The notes beneath the pieces were generated by a model that saw nothing but the letters and a program-made list of their open reading frames with translations, had not been told where the DNA came from and did not search any database. Positions 46,001-55,446 of a stretch of 64,000 bases of DNA are shown piece after piece (the first letter of the stretch is position 1; every line of letters starts with the position of its first letter). The DNA is from an uncultured Flavobacteriaceae bacterium (GTDB lineage Bacteria > Bacteroidota > Bacteroidia > Flavobacteriales > Flavobacteriaceae). The stretch lies in the NCBI GenBank assembly GCA_947487895.1, contig CANKYF010000006.1, positions 62,001 to 126,000 of the forward strand, read 5' to 3'. The translations under genes were made by a program, and so were the position numbers.

Positions 46001-46030
46001 AAAAGCTACTTATTTTAAGTGGCTTTTCTT
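46001..46030 (+). terminator. Terminator or attenuator after the 51-aa lipoprotein
   Basis: AAAAGCTACTT and AAGTGGCTTTT pair with one G-U around ATTTT, followed by CTTTT. Some transcripts may stop here and the rest read into the kinase gene. Confidence 0.75.
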
Positions 46031-46058
46031 TTATATATTTATAGTTCAATAAAGGTTT

Positions 46059-47996
46059 GTGAATTTCAAGTGTATTATATTTTTTATTACTCTAATGCTT
46101 AACTCTTGTGTAGAAAAAGAGAAGTCAAATTTTTTTCATTTAAAAAAGAGTGATAGTATTTCAAATTATTATTACAAAATTGCAAACGATAAAAAAACAA
46201 ACTTAAAAAAGCGAGAACAAGCTATAAATATTGCTTACAAACGTCTTCTAAAACTAAAAAAGGATACTTTTTTATATAAGGTTTTATATAAGAAAGCATA
46301 TATACATTACCTTAATGGGGAGTATGATAGTTTATTGTATTATTCAGATATCTTAGAGAAAGAATTAGAATTTAATAATACTAATCCGTACAAACCCAAA
46401 ATTACTTCTTTAAAAGGATTCTATTATGCAAATATAGCTTATGATACAGATAGTGCTTTTTATTATTACAATCAATCAAAGAATATTTATAAAAAGCTTT
46501 CTGACACAATTCAAATAGCGAAAACACTTTTAAACATTAGTTATATTCAATTAGATAACAGTGATTATTTTGGAAGTAAAGAGTCTGTGACAGAGGCTAT
46601 TGAGTTATTGAGAAAAAAGGGCAATGAGCAGTATTTGCCCTCATTTTATCATGTGTTGGCAACAAATAACAGAAAGTTGTTAAATTATGAAGATGCTTTT
46701 TTTTATTATAGAAAAGCAATTGAAAAAGCAATCATTAAGGACGATGAATTGCTTTTTAAGAATAATCTGTCTGCCGCTTATATAGATGTAAATAGTTATA
46801 ATAAAGCTATTGCAATTCTAAAAGAAATTGTAAAAGATTCTACTATTAGGATAGAACAACCAAAAATTTATGCAAGAGCTCTAGATAATCTAGCTTATTC
46901 ACAATGGTTAGAAGATTCAAGAAATGTAAATAACACTTTTCAAGAGGCTTTAAACATTAGAAAAACGCACAAAGATAAGTTAGGGCTACTGGCGAGTTAT
47001 ACTCACCTTGGTGAGTTTTACATGAAAAAAAATAAAACGCAGGCCATAAATTATTTTATAAAGGCAATTAACACCTCAAAGTCTATTAAAAATCCAAAAG
47101 GCGAATTAGATGCTTTACAATTTTTAATGAAAATTAAATCTAATGATTTAAACATTAGAGACAGGTATATTAGCTTAAGTGATAGTTTACATAAGCAAGA
47201 ATTAAAAGTAAAAACCCAATTTGCCAAAATTAGATATGATGATAAGCTTAAAAATGAAGAGATAAAGGAATTAAAAACGATTACAAAAAATCAACAACTG
47301 GAGGTTACGGTACAACAAAGGCAAAAAATTATATATCTATTACTAGGGCTTATTGTAATAATCTTAGCAATATTTTATAGCTATTATTTAATTCAAAAAC
47401 ATAAAAAAGATAAAGAAAAGGAGGTGTATAGAACTGAAAAACTCATATCTAAAAGAGTGCATGATGAAATAGCTAATGATATTTCATTGCTTGCAAATTT
47501 AGTAGGAGACAATTCTAGTTTACAAAATCCATCCTCAAAAAAAATCTTAGAAAGCAAGCTACAAAATGTTTATTTAAGAGCTAGAGATATTTCTACAGAT
47601 ATTTCTAGTATAGATCTTAAAGATTTTAAAGAAGAGTTAAAAAACTTAATAATACAGTATAATACTGGTAATGTAAATGTAATTACCAACTTAGAAGATT
47701 TTGAGTGGTCTAAAGTCGCAGACCATAAAAAAATAGCTATATATAGAGTATTACAGGAATTGTTTATTAATACAAAAAAGCATAGTAATTGCAAAAGAAT
47801 AACTTTAATGTTAAAAGATAAAGGTGTTAATAGAATAATTACTTACACAGATGATGGGGTAGGGTTCAATAAAAATAAAGTGAAATTTAATGGACTTAAT
47901 AATGCGGAAAATCGCATTGAAAATATAAGTGGGTCTTTTAATTTTGAAACAAACCCAGATAAAGGGGTTAAAGTAATTATAAATATAAAGAGGTAA
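46059..47996 (+). CDS. Lipoprotein TPR sensor kinase (HisKA_3 type)
   Basis: 645 residues from a GTG start. The N terminus has a lipobox (FITLMLNSC), so it is probably lipid-anchored as well as membrane-spanning. TPR repeats cover about 35-370. A membrane helix near 428-447 (IIYLLLGLIVIILAIFYSYYLI) leads to a HisKA_3 phosphoacceptor His468 (KRVHDEIANDIS) and a HATPase domain (LQELFINTKKHSNCKRI; TDDGVGFNKN). This pairs with NarL-type regulators, and one follows 12 bp later. Confidence 0.9.
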   Translation: MNFKCIIFFITLMLNSCVEKEKSNFFHLKKSDSISNYYYKIANDKKTNLKKREQAINIAYKRLLKLKKDTFLYKVLYKKAYIHYLNGEYDSLLYYSDILEKELEFNNTNPYKPKITSLKGFYYANIAYDTDSAFYYYNQSKNIYKKLSDTIQIAKTLLNISYIQLDNSDYFGSKESVTEAIELLRKKGNEQYLPSFYHVLATNNRKLLNYEDAFFYYRKAIEKAIIKDDELLFKNNLSAAYIDVNSYNKAIAILKEIVKDSTIRIEQPKIYARALDNLAYSQWLEDSRNVNNTFQEALNIRKTHKDKLGLLASYTHLGEFYMKKNKTQAINYFIKAINTSKSIKNPKGELDALQFLMKIKSNDLNIRDRYISLSDSLHKQELKVKTQFAKIRYDDKLKNEEIKELKTITKNQQLEVTVQQRQKIIYLLLGLIVIILAIFYSYYLIQKHKKDKEKEVYRTEKLISKRVHDEIANDISLLANLVGDNSSLQNPSSKKILESKLQNVYLRARDISTDISSIDLKDFKEELKNLIIQYNTGNVNVITNLEDFEWSKVADHKKIAIYRVLQELFINTKKHSNCKRITLMLKDKGVNRIITYTDDGVGFNKNKVKFNGLNNAENRIENISGSFNFETNPDKGVKVIINIKR

Positions 47997-48008
47997 TTCT
48001 TCAAATAA

Positions 48009-48677
48009 ATGTTTAAAAAAATACTTTTAGTAGAAGACCAACAAAGTATTAGTAAAGGACTTAAAAGTATTTTGAATGATTTAGATATTTACAATGTTGA
48101 AACTTCAGATTATTGTGACAATGCCTTACTAAAGATTAAAGCTTCTTTAGCTAAAAAGCAACCTTATGATCTTCTTATAACCGATTTGTCTTTTAAGGAT
48201 GATTATTTTTTAAAAACCATAGGTTCTGGAGAAGAACTTATAGAGCAAGTAAAAAAAATACAACCAGATTTAAAGATTATTGTTTTTTCTATTCAAAGTA
48301 AAGTTGGTATAGTAAAAAAGCTAGTTGAAGATTATGCTATTGATGCTTTTATTTCAAAAGGAAGAAGAGAATCTGAAGACATTAAGAAAGCAATTCAATT
48401 AGTCTCAAAAGGCAAAAAATACTATTCTAATTCTATATTAACATTATTTAATAACTCTAGAAATATTTCTCAGTTAAGTACATCAGATACGTTAATATTA
48501 AAACTACTGGCAAGTGGTTTAAAGCAAAAGCAAATTCCAGAGCATTTTAAAAAAAACAATATTCCTTCTGGTAGTAAACGGAGTATAGAGTACAGGCTTC
48601 AAGAGCTTAAAATTATGTTTGGTGCAGAAACGCTTCCTCAACTTATAGGTATTGTGAAAGACATAGGGCTAATTTAA
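48009..48677 (+). CDS. Response regulator, NarL-like
   Basis: 222 residues. The receiver domain has acidic residues near the start (LLVEDQQ), phosphoacceptor Asp59 (LLITDLSFKDD) and FSIQSK/FISKG. The C-terminal part (about 155-222) looks like a LuxR-type HTH that has diverged (TSDTLILKLLASGLKQKQIPEHF; SKRSIEYRLQELKIMFG). It is the cognate regulator of the kinase upstream and is the obvious candidate to bind the TTTTGCG-N5-CCGCAAG motif found 21 bp downstream. Confidence 0.87.
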   Translation: MFKKILLVEDQQSISKGLKSILNDLDIYNVETSDYCDNALLKIKASLAKKQPYDLLITDLSFKDDYFLKTIGSGEELIEQVKKIQPDLKIIVFSIQSKVGIVKKLVEDYAIDAFISKGRRESEDIKKAIQLVSKGKKYYSNSILTLFNNSRNISQLSTSDTLILKLLASGLKQKQIPEHFKKNNIPSGSKRSIEYRLQELKIMFGAETLPQLIGIVKDIGLI

Positions 48678-48697
48678 ATTAGTGTTAAATATTCTGC

Positions 48698-48716
48698 TTT
48701 TGCGTTTTTCCGCAAG
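48698..48716. promoter_or_regulatory. TTTTGCG-N5-CCGCAAG motif before the CsgG-like gene
   Basis: TTTTGCGTTTTTCCGCAAG, sharing all 14 fixed bases with 44063-44081. It lies 49 bp before the CsgG-like gene start, about the same distance as the other copy from the caspase gene. A candidate operator that links the two divergent gene sets. Confidence 0.6.
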
Positions 48717-48765
48717 TTGATTTTTATTATAGGTTATAAATTTATTCCTTATAAAAAACAAAATT

Positions 48766-50076
48766 ATGGGGGTAATTAAACTATCTAAAAACACAATATT
48801 ACTTTTATTAGTAATACTAAACTTTAATTTAAGTTCAGCACAATTATTTAAACCAACAATGACAACTTCGCTTCTTAGTCCTTCAGAAAAGGATATAGGA
48901 AATGTGAAAAGAATAGCTATTCTTGATTTTGAAAATATAAGCAGTCAAGAATATAAAGAAGCAGGAATTGATATTGGAAGTAAATTAGCAGATTATTTAT
49001 CAATTTCTATGTTGGAAGAATATAGAGGTAAAGGCCAAAATTGTTTTATAGAAGGAGCGCGAACAGATATTTATTCTATTGTAGAGCGAGAAGAAGTAGA
49101 TCGGGTACTTCAAGAAAAGCAATTTGAATTAGCAGATTTAAATGATACTCAAATAATGTCAATTGGAAAGATTCTTAACGTAGATGCCATAATTTTGGGT
49201 AATGTTTCTTATTCAAGCTCAGATGAAAGAGATTATAAATCTTATAGAACAGACCAAGGTAAACTAGTTAGTACTCATTATTTAACAAGAACAACTTCGG
49301 CTGAGGCTAGAATGAAAATACTGTTAGTTGCTACAGGTGAAATTATAGGGCAAACTAGTAATAGATCCTCAAGAAGTGATTCAACTAAAGGGGGAACTAG
49401 ACCTGGCTTGAATGCGGTACAGGCTCCAAATAAGCTTGCAGAATATGCATGTGAAAATATTGCTCGTCAGTTTGCAAATTACTTAACGCCCTATTATTAT
49501 TCCTATACATTTACTTTTGAAAAGGTTAAGCACAAAGAACTTAAAGAGCGTGTTAAAGATGCTACCGAGTATTTAAGGTTACGTGAAATAGATAAGGCAT
49601 ACGAAATGTATTCTGCCATTTATGAAGTAGATCCCTATAATGCAGAATTAGTATTTAATATGGGAGTTCTTAATGAGATAGTTGGTAATTATGATAAGGC
49701 TAAAGAATTATATGATGTGGCAGTTAATATGAATTCAGGAAACGATGCTTATGTAAAAGGGTTGCGAAGAGCGGAAAATAATATAGAACTTTCAAAATAT
49801 TTAAATGATTTAGGAATAGTTATAACTCCGTACGATTTTAAAATAAATTCAGAAGGAAATCTATTGGTTGAACGCGTAAAGATAAAAGGTCCAAGAAGTA
49901 AAAGAAAAGCCGCATACGCTGATGCTAAAGATAATTCTAAAATATTAGGGCAATTTCCAGGTGGTTTGGAGCTTGATCTTTTAGGGAGGGTTGATAAAGA
50001 AAAGTGGATATTAGTAAAATTACCAAATGGTAAAAAAGGATATTTTAAAGGTAAAGATGTTATAACTGGTAAGTAA
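48766..50076 (+). CDS. CsgG-like exported protein with TPR and SH3-like regions
   Basis: 436 residues. Signal peptide (LLLLVILNFNLSSAQ) without a lipobox, unlike true CsgG. The CsgG-family region (about 40-245) has VKRIAILDFENIS, IVEREEVDRVLQEKQFELADLND and IGKILNVDAIILGNVSYS. A TPR pair follows (about 258-330: AYEMYSAIYEVDPYNAELVFNMGVL), then an SH3-like C terminus (about 375-434: KILGQFPGGLELDLLGRVDKEKWILVKL). Probably a periplasmic assembly or sensing protein. It lies 6 bp before the lectin-like gene. Confidence 0.8.
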   Translation: MGVIKLSKNTILLLLVILNFNLSSAQLFKPTMTTSLLSPSEKDIGNVKRIAILDFENISSQEYKEAGIDIGSKLADYLSISMLEEYRGKGQNCFIEGARTDIYSIVEREEVDRVLQEKQFELADLNDTQIMSIGKILNVDAIILGNVSYSSSDERDYKSYRTDQGKLVSTHYLTRTTSAEARMKILLVATGEIIGQTSNRSSRSDSTKGGTRPGLNAVQAPNKLAEYACENIARQFANYLTPYYYSYTFTFEKVKHKELKERVKDATEYLRLREIDKAYEMYSAIYEVDPYNAELVFNMGVLNEIVGNYDKAKELYDVAVNMNSGNDAYVKGLRRAENNIELSKYLNDLGIVITPYDFKINSEGNLLVERVKIKGPRSKRKAAYADAKDNSKILGQFPGGLELDLLGRVDKEKWILVKLPNGKKGYFKGKDVITGK

Positions 50077-50082
50077 AGGATC

Positions 50083-50928
50083 ATGAAATATTGTAAAATA
50101 AAAAAAATATGCAATGTTTTAATTCTTTTAGTATGTTTTTCTATTTCTTCTGTTAATTCGCAAGAAGTGCTAATTACAGATTTAGATTTTCCTGAAGAAA
50201 TTATGAATGATGTTAATTCATTAATCAAACTTAGAAAATCCGAAAATTATAAAGAACTAATAGATTTAGCTCAGGTTTACAAGAAGGATAACTTAATATT
50301 TGGTCATGTTTATGATATGTATATTGTGGATGCCGCTTTTCAGCTTAGAGATTTTGATAAAATTATTGAATATGTAGAACCCTATGTTTTAAAAGAACAA
50401 TCATTTGTGGTAGAGGGTGATGCAAAAAGTTACTTAGGGCAGGCTTATGTCAATACTAATCAAGTTAAAGAGGGCTGTGATCTTTTGGGCGAAGTTAAAA
50501 TTAATGACCCACAATATGCCATTATGTATGTCTCAAATTGCTGTAAGTATGATAGTTATTCTATAAATATTTCAGGAAAACTACAAAACATGAAAACTAA
50601 CATACAAGTTTCTAAGGGAGATATAGTAAATTTCCAAGCTACAGGTAAGGTGTCATTTGGTATGTTTTCTGGTTATTCAGGGCCTGAAGGGTTTACTAAT
50701 GGTGCTTATAGAAATTATAATAGAACGCAGGAGATGAATCATGGGGAGCTTTTTTTCTCTGTAAGTAGTGATCCATATCTATTTTATGATTTAGAGAATT
50801 TACACTTTATTAAATCTTCAGGGTATATAGTCTTTCATATTAATGATAAACAAACTGCTAACAATAGCGGGAGCTTTAAAGCAGATATAAGGGTTTATAG
50901 TGCAGATGATGTCCTTTTTAAAGAATAA
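50083..50928 (+). CDS. Exported protein with C-terminal PA-IL (LecA)-like lectin domain
   Basis: 281 residues. Signal peptide (ICNVLILLVCFSISSVNSQ), then a helical TPR-like part (about 35-165). The C-terminal 110 residues resemble the Pseudomonas galactophilic lectin PA-IL: VSKGDIVNFQATGKVSFG, HGELFFSV, and NDKQTANNSGSFKADI, where Asp255, Thr258, Asn260 and Asn261 match the calcium/sugar ligands of PA-IL (its loop is two residues longer). This is inference by motif. It is cotranscribed with the CsgG-like gene and ends at a strong terminator. Confidence 0.6.
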   Translation: MKYCKIKKICNVLILLVCFSISSVNSQEVLITDLDFPEEIMNDVNSLIKLRKSENYKELIDLAQVYKKDNLIFGHVYDMYIVDAAFQLRDFDKIIEYVEPYVLKEQSFVVEGDAKSYLGQAYVNTNQVKEGCDLLGEVKINDPQYAIMYVSNCCKYDSYSINISGKLQNMKTNIQVSKGDIVNFQATGKVSFGMFSGYSGPEGFTNGAYRNYNRTQEMNHGELFFSVSSDPYLFYDLENLHFIKSSGYIVFHINDKQTANNSGSFKADIRVYSADDVLFKE

Positions 50929-50930
50929 AC

Positions 50931-50964
50931 AAAAAACGCTTTTCTTTTTAGAAAAGCGTTTTTT
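50931..50964. terminator. Bidirectional terminator between lectin-like and acidic lipoprotein genes
   Basis: AAAAAACGCTTTTCT and AGAAAAGCGTTTTTT form a perfect stem around TTTT, with A and T runs at the two ends. It serves both converging genes. Confidence 0.9.
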
Positions 50965-50991
50965 GTTTGCAAAATTTAATAAGGTATTATT

Positions 50992-51546
50992 TTAAGGTTG
51001 AAAATTAACGGTTATGCAACCGCTTAATACACCACAGGTTTCTGAAGTAGCTTCGTAACATACTTCAACTAATCCTGCATCTTGTACATGGTCTTTAAGG
51101 TAAATAAATCTTGGAGATCTTGGAGTTACTCCAGTGCCATCTATAGTCCATTTAACAGAACTAGGGTCTATATCATGAATAGAAAGCGTTTTTACGCCTG
51201 CAAATAGGTTGTCTCTAAAAGAAAATTCAAAAACGCCATCAAAAACAGAACAATCTATAATAGTTTCACTTGGAGTTTCTTCCTCATTGTCTGATTCTGT
51301 TTCATCATCATCGCTTGTGTCATCGTTTTCATCATTTGAATCATCGCCATCTTCGTTGGTGTTGTCATCAGATTCATCGTCATCTCCAGCATCTTCTTCT
51401 TCAATATCATTTAAAGTATCTTCTGCGCCATCAATAATATCTTCTAGTGTTTCAGTTAATTCTTGATCTGGAGTTAGGTTTTCATGCTCTTCACAAGACA
51501 ATGTAAATACTAAGGATAGTAATAAGATTAATTTTAAAATTTTCAT
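50992..51546 (-). CDS. Lipoprotein with acidic repeat tract
   Basis: 184 residues. The lipoprotein signal is MKILKLILLLSLVFTLSC. Residues about 28-95 are almost wholly Asp, Glu, Ser, Asn and Thr (DDDESDDNTNEDGDDSND), an acidic low-complexity spacer. The C-terminal about 90 residues form a small domain with four cysteines (DCSVFDG, VCYEATSETCGVLSGC). Probably surface-exposed and possibly calcium-binding. Not recognised. Confidence 0.75.
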   Translation of the reverse strand: MKILKLILLLSLVFTLSCEEHENLTPDQELTETLEDIIDGAEDTLNDIEEEDAGDDDESDDNTNEDGDDSNDENDDTSDDDETESDNEEETPSETIIDCSVFDGVFEFSFRDNLFAGVKTLSIHDIDPSSVKWTIDGTGVTPRSPRFIYLKDHVQDAGLVEVCYEATSETCGVLSGCITVNFQP

Positions 51547-51752
51547 AGTTTGAATTAATTTTTTTAAAGTTTAATAATCATTTTCTTTTATAACATCTCA
51601 ACTTACTTTTTCCCTACCTTAATTACTTTATAAAAATGAATCTAACATTGCCAGTATAGTTTTTTAGATTGAAAATGAGAGGGCTGTGAAAGAAAAAACT
51701 TTAAATTAATTCACGAAAATTGTGTATTATAGGTGAATAATTTATTAAGAAC
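51547..51752. other. Spacer between acidic lipoprotein and groEL terminator
   Basis: About 200 bp, AT-rich, with no gene or clear promoter box recognised. Confidence 0.5.
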
Positions 51753-51791
51753 AAAAAGCTTCCAATCCAAATTAGGAAAGGAAGCTTTTTT
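51753..51791 (-). terminator. Terminator after groEL
   Basis: AAAAAGCTTCC and GGAAGCTTTTT pair around a 16-base loop; on the minus strand the T-run follows the stem. It lies 60 bp beyond the groEL stop. Confidence 0.75.
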
Positions 51792-51850
51792 AAATATTTA
51801 TGTCTCACTATAAAGTTTGAGTGAGATAGTTTATCTATGGCGATTCGCCA

Positions 51851-53602
<1,752 letters not shown>

Positions 53603-53608
53603 TTAGAT

Positions 53609-53884
53609 TTAAACAATTGCTAATATGTCACTTTCGCGCATAATTAAGTAATCTGTTCCTTCTAATTTTAATTCTGTTCCGGCATATTTACCATATAAAA
53701 CAGTATCACCAACTTTAACCGTAATAGGTTCGTCTTTAGTGCCAGATCCGGCAGCAACTACAGTTCCTTTTTGTGGTTTTTCTTTTGCGTTGTCTGGAAT
53801 AATGATACCAGAAGCTGTTTTAGTTTCAGCTGCAGCAGGTTCAATAACAACTCTGTCTGCTAATGGTTTAATGTTTAACCCCAT
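53609..53884 (-). CDS. groS: Co-chaperonin GroES (10 kDa)
   Basis: 91 residues beginning [38 protein letters not shown], with the mobile loop, then [16 protein letters not shown] and the C-terminal [10 protein letters not shown]. It caps the GroEL ring. It is the promoter-proximal gene of groESL. A 7+7 palindrome lies about 33 bp upstream. Confidence 0.98.
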   Translation of the reverse strand: MGLNIKPLADRVVIEPAAAETKTASGIIIPDNAKEKPQKGTVVAAGSGTKDEPITVKVGDTVLYGKYAGTELKLEGTDYLIMRESDILAIV

Positions 53885-53916
53885 TTTTTATATTATTTTT
53901 ATTAGTTGAATTATAT

Positions 53917-53932
53917 TAACGCTTTAGCGTTA
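53917..53932. promoter_or_regulatory. Palindrome TAACGCTTTAGCGTTA upstream of groES
   Basis: A perfect 7-bp inverted repeat with a 2-bp spacer, 32 bp before the groES ATG. It is unlike the CIRCE element bound by HrcA. It might be an operator, or a remnant of the repeat family whose ends read AGCGTTA/TAACGCT (compare 9257-9342). Confidence 0.35.
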
Positions 53933-53980
53933 TACTAAAAATGTGCCAATGCTTTACAACTGACAAACTTGCAGCAAATA

Positions 53981-54010
53981 AAAATGCCAGCTGAATAAGC
54001 TGGCATTTTT
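53981..54010 (-). terminator. Terminator after secG
   Basis: AAAATGCCAGCT and AGCTGGCATTTT form a perfect 12-bp stem around GAATA, with A and T runs at both ends. It separates the miaB-secG unit from groESL. Confidence 0.88.
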
Positions 54011-54029
54011 ACTTATAATTTGTATTATA

Positions 54030-54377
54030 CTATTTAGCAGTTGAATCTGCTGGTGTAGAGTTGTCTATTGATGGTAATGATTGTACATCTGGTAAGTCCT
54101 GAACAGCATCAGTATCTAAAGCCTTAGATTCTACATTCCCTTCTCCTCCTCTAATAGCTACATTAGATGCTAAGATTAAAACAAGTAAAAAGGTGGCTAA
54201 GTACCATGTACTTTTATCTAAAAAGTCAGTTGTCTTTTTTACTCCTCCTAATTGTTGTGTGCCACCACCGCCAAAAGATGAAGATAAACCTCCTCCTTTA
54301 GGATTTTGTACCATTATAACCACAATTAGTAAAAACGCTACTACAACAATTAAAATTAAAAATATCGTGAAACTCAT
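54030..54377 (-). CDS. secG: Preprotein translocase subunit SecG
   Basis: 115 residues. Two membrane helices (FTIFLILIVVVAFLLIVVIMVQNPKGGGLSSSFGGGG is the family hallmark, split by the conserved QNPKGGGL turn; then YLATFLLVLILASNVA). A hydrophilic tail of about 45 residues follows. SecG stimulates the SecYEG channel. It is the last gene of the lptE-containing unit, 3 bp after the TPR-like gene. Confidence 0.95.
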   Translation of the reverse strand: MSFTIFLILIVVVAFLLIVVIMVQNPKGGGLSSSFGGGGTQQLGGVKKTTDFLDKSTWYLATFLLVLILASNVAIRGGEGNVESKALDTDAVQDLPDVQSLPSIDNSTPADSTAK

Positions 54378-54380
54378 TGT

Positions 54381-55346
54381 CTATTCTTTATTATTTTGTT
54401 TTTGCAATTGTTCTATTGCTTTAATTTGGTTTGCAAAGAAACCACTTTTTTCTGGATATTTCAAACTTAAAATTTTATAAGACTGAATTGCCTTTTTAAA
54501 GTTTTTTTGCTCTACATATATCCTAGCCAAAGTCTCTGTCATTAAGGCTTCGGGTTTTATCATTTGACTCTTTGCTAAATTCACTTTTTTATTTGAAATA
54601 GCAGTTGGTGTTATTTTAGGATTGTTGCTAATAAATTTATCTATTAGTTCAAATTTTTTTGCTTTATCTAGGTTTTTTGAGGGTTCTTCAACTTCTTTTG
54701 GAGATTCTATATTACTACTGGTTTCCTCAACTTCAGGTGTTCTTTTAATAGGTTTAAAACGAGCTAATTTTAACCACTGATTAAAAGAATGTTTTTCGTT
54801 TTTATCAAATTGTAAAGGTTTGCCAATATTCAATACTTCTGAAGGAGATAAGTTAGGTTCATTATCAACTTCATTAGTTTCTTCAATAGCTTCAGATGTA
54901 TTAAGCGTAAAATTTTGAGCTTCTTTATCTATAGGTGTTTTAGGTTGAAATAGAGCTGGATCTAAAGCACCTTTAGTATCTTTTATTTGCTGTTCTAGAG
55001 TCTCTGCTGCAATAGAGCCTTTATCTGCAATAATATCTTCAGCAGATACATCAATGTTCTTTAAATGATCTCCATTTCTTTTAATGAATTGAGAAATTTC
55101 ATTTTGAACAAAAATATCAGATGTTATATAATCAAATAATATACTTCTATCTGCTGTATAAGCAGCAGTCGTTTTTAATTCTTGATTGTATTTAAAACTG
55201 CTGAGGTCTTTTAATCCTTTTAAATAGATGGCTCTTGCAGATTGAAAATACGGAAATTCATCAATAATAGATTTTATTGCATCGGTTTGTTGTTGAGTGA
55301 TATCTTGCGGATGCTGTAGTATGTTTATAAAATCAGATGAATTCAT
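54381..55346 (-). CDS. Uncharacterised protein with C-terminal TPR, lptE-secG unit
   Basis: 321 residues, cytoplasmic, with no signal. The N terminus is helical (DITQQQTDAIKSIIDEFPYFQSARAIYLKGL). A central acidic, low-complexity region (about 105-250) includes FNQWLKLARFKPIKR. One TPR-like hairpin lies at the end (ETLARIYVEQKNFKKAIQSYKILSLKYPEKSGFFANQIKAI). Its place between lptE and secG is typical for flavobacteria, but the function is unknown. Confidence 0.8.
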   Translation of the reverse strand: MNSSDFINILQHPQDITQQQTDAIKSIIDEFPYFQSARAIYLKGLKDLSSFKYNQELKTTAAYTADRSILFDYITSDIFVQNEISQFIKRNGDHLKNIDVSAEDIIADKGSIAAETLEQQIKDTKGALDPALFQPKTPIDKEAQNFTLNTSEAIEETNEVDNEPNLSPSEVLNIGKPLQFDKNEKHSFNQWLKLARFKPIKRTPEVEETSSNIESPKEVEEPSKNLDKAKKFELIDKFISNNPKITPTAISNKKVNLAKSQMIKPEALMTETLARIYVEQKNFKKAIQSYKILSLKYPEKSGFFANQIKAIEQLQKQNNKE

Positions 55347-55369
55347 TTAAGTCAAATTTAGTTATAATT

Positions 55370-55446
55370 TTTTTATGTTCAGAATTCAGAGTTTATTGAG
55401 TTTTGTCATTACACTGCTAACTGCCTAATGTGACTGCTAATTGAGT
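55370..55446. repeat. Word-repeat spacer (CTGCTAACTG type)
   Basis: The gap between the TPR-like gene and lptE contains CTGCTAACTGCC and GACTGCTAATTG in near-tandem. A similar string (ACTGATTACTGATACTGCAAACTG) fills 56065-56090. These simple words recur in flavobacterial spacers. Confidence 0.35.

Noticed and set aside
53911-53990. TTGGCAC on the minus strand before groES as a sigma-54 promoter
   Set aside because: The required GC element (TTGCA-like) is not at the right distance, so the match is only partial.
53885-54029. CIRCE/HrcA operator upstream of groES
   Set aside because: No TTAGCACTC-N9-GAGTGCTAA sequence is present; only an unrelated palindrome.
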